From assembly GCA_945788595.1 (NCBI GenBank), contig CALZMS010000054.1, positions 1-6,589 of the forward strand: a stretch of DNA of 6,589 nt, written 5' to 3'. A program made the position numbers and the translations under genes. Numbering within the stretch: the stretch's first letter is position 1; the number at the start of each line of letters is the position of its first letter. Below, one piece after another: positions 3,940 through 6,589 of the stretch. Below the pieces are notes generated by a model that searched no databases, had not been told where the DNA came from, and was given only the letters and a program-made list of their open reading frames with translations. This DNA comes from an uncultured Lachnospiraceae bacterium. GTDB lineage: Bacteria; Bacillota; Clostridia; Lachnospirales; Lachnospiraceae.

Positions 3940-5295
3940 ATGAACGATACAGAAATGAAAAATAATTATCTCTTTTCCCCTGTGGAGCTTCGGCGGCTGA
4001 TCCTGCCGCTGGTGCTGGAACAGACGCTGGTGATTACAGTGGGTATGGTGGATACCATGATGGTTTCTTCCGTGGGTGAAGCTGCAGTTTCCGGTGTGTC
4101 TCTGGTAGATATGCTGGTGAATCTGATATTCAGTGTTTTTGCGGCACTGGCTACAGGTGGTGCTGTGGTAACGTCACAGTATCTTGGCGCGGGAAAACAA
4201 AAAGAGGCCTGTCATTCTTCCAGACAGCTGATCGTAACGACAGCTGTTTTTTCACTGGCGGTCATGGCTTTGTGTATTGCGGCCTGCCGTCCCATACTGT
4301 CTTTTTTCTTCGGCAGTATTGAAGCAGATGTAATGGAAAATGCCCGGCTGTATATGCTGGTCAGTGCGCTTTCGTTTCCTTTTATGGGGATTTATGGCGC
4401 GGCTTCAGCCCTGTTTCGCTCCATGAGTAATTCTATGATCGTATTGCAGTCTTCCTTAATCATGAATGCCATCAATGTGATCGGCAATGCGGTGGGCATT
4501 TTTGTACTGCATATGGGAGTGCTTGGTGTGGCGATTCCCTCGCTGTTATCCCGTATTGTGGCAGCAGCGATCTTGTATATTTTACTGCATAAGCCAACCT
4601 ACGAAGTGCATATAGTCCGGGAAAAATTTCACTTTGACGGGCGAGTGATCCGCAAAATTCTGTATATTGGTATCCCCAGCGGAATCGAGAGTGGCATTTT
4701 TCAGCTGGGCCGTGTGGCGGTGGTCAGCATTATTTCCGGTTTTGGCACAGTGCAGATCGCAGCCAATGGTGTGGCGAACAGTCTGGACAGTATGGGCTGT
4801 ATTATGGGACAGGCCATGAGCCTTGCCATGATCACGGTTATTGGTCAGTGTGTGGGTGCAGCCAGTCTGGCTCAGGTGAAATATTATACAAAAAAACTGA
4901 TGATGATCACCTATGCGGGAATGATTGTCATTAATGCGGTGATTCTGATTTCTCTGCCGCAGATACTGAAGCTTTATGGCCTCAGTGCAGAGACAACGGC
5001 TCTGTCGCAGCAGCTGGTGTGGATCCATGATGGTTTGGCAATGATCCTGTGGCCGGTTGCCTTTGTGCTGCCGAATATGATGCGAGCCTGCAATGATGTT
5101 CGGTATACGATGGTGATTTCCATTTTTTCCATGATTGCTTTTCGGATCGGACTCAGTCTGATTATGGGTGTGAATATGGGAATGGGAGCTGTCGGTGTTT
5201 GGTGGGCTATGATCGTGGACTGGATTTTCAGATCCACCTGCTTTGTGGCAAGATATCTGCGGGGAACGTGGAGAAAATTCTGCGTATTAAGGTAA
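3940..5295 (+). CDS. MATE-family cation-coupled multidrug/metabolite exporter
   Basis: A 451-residue integral membrane protein of normal MATE length with about twelve hydrophobic segments in two pseudo-symmetric halves. N-half family features (451-residue numbering) are RRLILPLVLEQTLVITVGMV (18-37) with DTMMVSSVG, and GGAVVTSQYLGAGKQ (73-87), the usual loop after TM2. The C-half repeats the pattern with IGIPSGIESGIFQLGR (243-258), ANGVANSLDSMG (275-286) and PNMMRACNDVRYTM (378-391), corresponding to the common LRG-GD-R motif. Such proteins use Na+ or H+ gradients to export drugs or metabolites; the substrate cannot be told. The start is set at 3940 because AGGA (3924-3927) abuts the alternative in-frame ATG at 3928, leaving no spacing. 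No transcriptional regulator adjoins it. It is divergent from cotJ and probably a single-gene unit. Confidence 0.93.
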   Translation: MNDTEMKNNYLFSPVELRRLILPLVLEQTLVITVGMVDTMMVSSVGEAAVSGVSLVDMLVNLIFSVFAALATGGAVVTSQYLGAGKQKEACHSSRQLIVTTAVFSLAVMALCIAACRPILSFFFGSIEADVMENARLYMLVSALSFPFMGIYGAASALFRSMSNSMIVLQSSLIMNAINVIGNAVGIFVLHMGVLGVAIPSLLSRIVAAAILYILLHKPTYEVHIVREKFHFDGRVIRKILYIGIPSGIESGIFQLGRVAVVSIISGFGTVQIAANGVANSLDSMGCIMGQAMSLAMITVIGQCVGAASLAQVKYYTKKLMMITYAGMIVINAVILISLPQILKLYGLSAETTALSQQLVWIHDGLAMILWPVAFVLPNMMRACNDVRYTMVISIFSMIAFRIGLSLIMGVNMGMGAVGVWWAMIVDWIFRSTCFVARYLRGTWRKFCVLR

Positions 5296-5432
5296 AACAT
5301 CCTATAATTGTGAAATTTTCAGAAAATAGTTTCGGTTTTCTGGAAAAGACGACAGACCTGTGATACTATATTTGTAATAGTAGGGTGTGTGCCCTGGGAA
5401 CATATACGATGTCGATAAGAAAGGAACGAACT
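5296..5432 (+). promoter_or_regulatory. Intergenic region with extended -10 promoter and weak hairpin
   Basis: An imperfect A/T-rich hairpin, TTTTCAGAAAA with TTTTCTGGAAAA (about 5317-5346, one bulge), follows the MATE gene without a U-tract, so it is at best a weak terminator. An extended -10 element TG-A-TACTAT (5361-5369) with a -35-like TGGAAA (5341-5346), 17-bp spacer, could drive the next gene. The RBS AAAGGA (5420-5425) lies seven bases before the following ATG. Confidence 0.45.
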
Positions 5433-6589
5433 ATGTCAATTGTTTTTCAATTTAAAAATTTTAAAAACCGGCAGAAAGCAGGCCCGGAAGACTATGTCTG
5501 GGAGCAACCCAGCGGAAAAGTAATGCATCCGGCGCTTCGGATTCTGTTGAGTCTTCTGATCACGATGATCTTTGGTGCAGTGTATTTTTATATTGAATTG
5601 CCGGCGATCAACATTCATGCCATGGAATTCTACTGGTTCCTGTTTTTGCTTTGCGTGGTATATACCATCAGCAGGATTCTCCTTGGCCGGGTGAAAGCTG
5701 GCGGTGCAAGAGGCTATTTTTCTTATATTAAGGATACCTTGAAGCTTCCGCTGATCGTGACAGCGGTGCTGATCCTGATTGTTGCTGCAGGAACAGTGGC
5801 GGGACTCGCTATTTTCCGCTCTTCCTCATATGCTAATCTGTTAACTACGGAGGAAGGTGATTTTGCCACAGATGTGGCAGAGATTTCCCTGGATCAGATC
5901 CCTATGCTGGATTCTGAGTCTGCCAACAACCTGGCCAACAGAAAACTCGGCGATCTGTCTGATCTGGTATCACAGTTTTCCGTCAGTGAAAATTCTTCTC
6001 AGATCAATTATAAGGGAAAACCGGTACGTGTGACCTATCTGAATTACGATGGATTCTTTAAATGGTGGAAGAACCGTTCCAAGGGCCTTCCGGCATATAT
6101 GATCATCGATATGGTTACGCAGGATGTGAATGTGGTACGTCTGGAGGATGGCATCAAGATCTCTCCGTCCGAGCTTTTTAACCGTAAGCTGGAGAGGCAG
6201 CTTCGTTTCCAGTATCCTACATTCATCTTTAATAACGTGAATTTTGAGATCGATGAGGAGGGTACACCTTACTGGATCGCTTCGGTTACGGAGAAGAAGG
6301 TAGGTCTGTTTAACGGTGATGATATCAAAGGCGCAGTACTTCTGAATGCGGTTACGGGTGAGAGCCAATATTATGCGGTGGAAGATGTGCCTACCTGGGT
6401 GGACCGTGTGTATTCTGCAGATCTTCTCGTACAGCAGTACAATCTCCACGGAGCCTATGTAAATGGATTTCTGAATTCCTACTTTGGACAGACGGACTGT
6501 ACCGTAACGACTTCCGGTTATAATTATATCGCTATGGACGATGACGTATGGATGTATACCGGTGTGACATCCATCACCAGTGACCGCGG
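5433..6589 (+). CDS. Large conserved three-TM membrane protein of unknown function (N-terminal 385 aa, runs off right edge)
   Basis: The reading frame stays open for 385 codons to the window end. A basic N-terminus (MSIVFQFKNFKNRQK) and a PEDYVWEQPSGKVMHP stretch precede three hydrophobic segments at about 34-54, 66-85 and 104-127. With the basic N-terminus inside, the region after residue 130 should face outside the cell. That part is acidic and soluble-looking, rich in aromatic residues, for example NYKGKPVRVTYLNYDGFFKW (192-211), PYWIASVTEKKVGLFNGDDI (279-298), AVTGESQYYAVEDVPTWVDR (306-325) and DDDVWMYTGVTS (369-380). I recall similar long uncharacterised proteins in Lachnospiraceae, sometimes given uninformative names, but no known catalytic motif. 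No lipobox or Tat motif is visible. It has its own promoter and RBS, so it is probably not cotranscribed with the MATE gene. Function is not assigned. Confidence 0.85.
   Translation, partial: MSIVFQFKNFKNRQKAGPEDYVWEQPSGKVMHPALRILLSLLITMIFGAVYFYIELPAINIHAMEFYWFLFLLCVVYTISRILLGRVKAGGARGYFSYIKDTLKLPLIVTAVLILIVAAGTVAGLAIFRSSSYANLLTTEEGDFATDVAEISLDQIPMLDSESANNLANRKLGDLSDLVSQFSVSENSSQINYKGKPVRVTYLNYDGFFKWWKNRSKGLPAYMIIDMVTQDVNVVRLEDGIKISPSELFNRKLERQLRFQYPTFIFNNVNFEIDEEGTPYWIASVTEKKVGLFNGDDIKGAVLLNAVTGESQYYAVEDVPTWVDRVYSADLLVQQYNLHGAYVNGFLNSYFGQTDCTVTTSGYNYIAMDDDVWMYTGVTSITSDR

Noticed and set aside
4582..5028. 148-aa minus-strand frame inside the MATE gene
   Set aside because: It is His/Gln-rich antisense translation of a membrane-protein gene, a typical shadow.
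5970..6449. 159-aa minus-strand frame inside the unknown membrane protein gene
   Set aside because: The plus strand is open for 385 codons with an RBS and coherent TM topology; the minus frame shows no family resemblance.

Overview
The window looks like chromosomal DNA from a spore-forming anaerobic Firmicute, most likely a Clostridia/Lachnospiraceae gut bacterium. This is inferred from a complete cotJABC spore-coat operon, a preQ1-I riboswitch with intrinsic terminators, strong AGGAGG-type ribosome binding sites, sigma-A-like promoters, and a stand-alone prolyl-tRNA editing protein of the kind common in Clostridia. No transposase, integrase, CRISPR array, rRNA or tRNA is visible.

Layout. 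(1) Positions 1-372, minus strand: a good promoter (TTGACA-N17-TATACT), a preQ1-I aptamer, two consecutive Rho-independent terminators, a strong RBS and the first 54 codons of a radical SAM protein, which is best read as a queuine/queuosine salvage enzyme (QueL-like). (2) Positions 373-653: a divergent control region with a perfect 13-bp inverted repeat and one or two plus-strand promoters. They serve a ProXp-ala/PrdX-like Ala-tRNA(Pro) deacylase at 654-1199 whose leader can form a hairpin. (3) Positions 1200-1438: a 239-bp convergent gap, A+T-rich, in which I see no gene and no convincing terminator. (4) Positions 1439-2338, minus: a full-length RluA/RluD-family pseudouridine synthase. (5) Positions 2339-2580: an A+T-rich gap with a probable -10 box for that gene and a striking perfect 18-bp inverted repeat made of four TATAACCC units. 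(6) Positions 2581-3806, minus: cotJA-cotJB-cotJC, translationally coupled, with a candidate sporulation-sigma promoter in front. (7) Positions 3807-3939: a divergent promoter region, then a complete MATE-family exporter at 3940-5295, plus. (8) Positions 5296-5432: a short gap with an extended -10 promoter, then a large three-TM membrane protein of unknown function from 5433 that runs off the right edge.

The genes form no single pathway. Two neighbouring units concern tRNA quality (queuosine salvage and mischarged tRNA(Pro) editing) and a third modifies RNA (pseudouridine). The cotJ operon belongs to sporulation. The exporter and the unknown membrane protein look like separate units. The points most worth a second look are the riboswitch with paired terminators in front of a radical SAM protein with CX4CX2C cysteine spacing, the cysteine-rich C-termini on all three CotJ proteins (especially the roughly 50-residue CotJC tail), and the TATAACCC inverted repeat.
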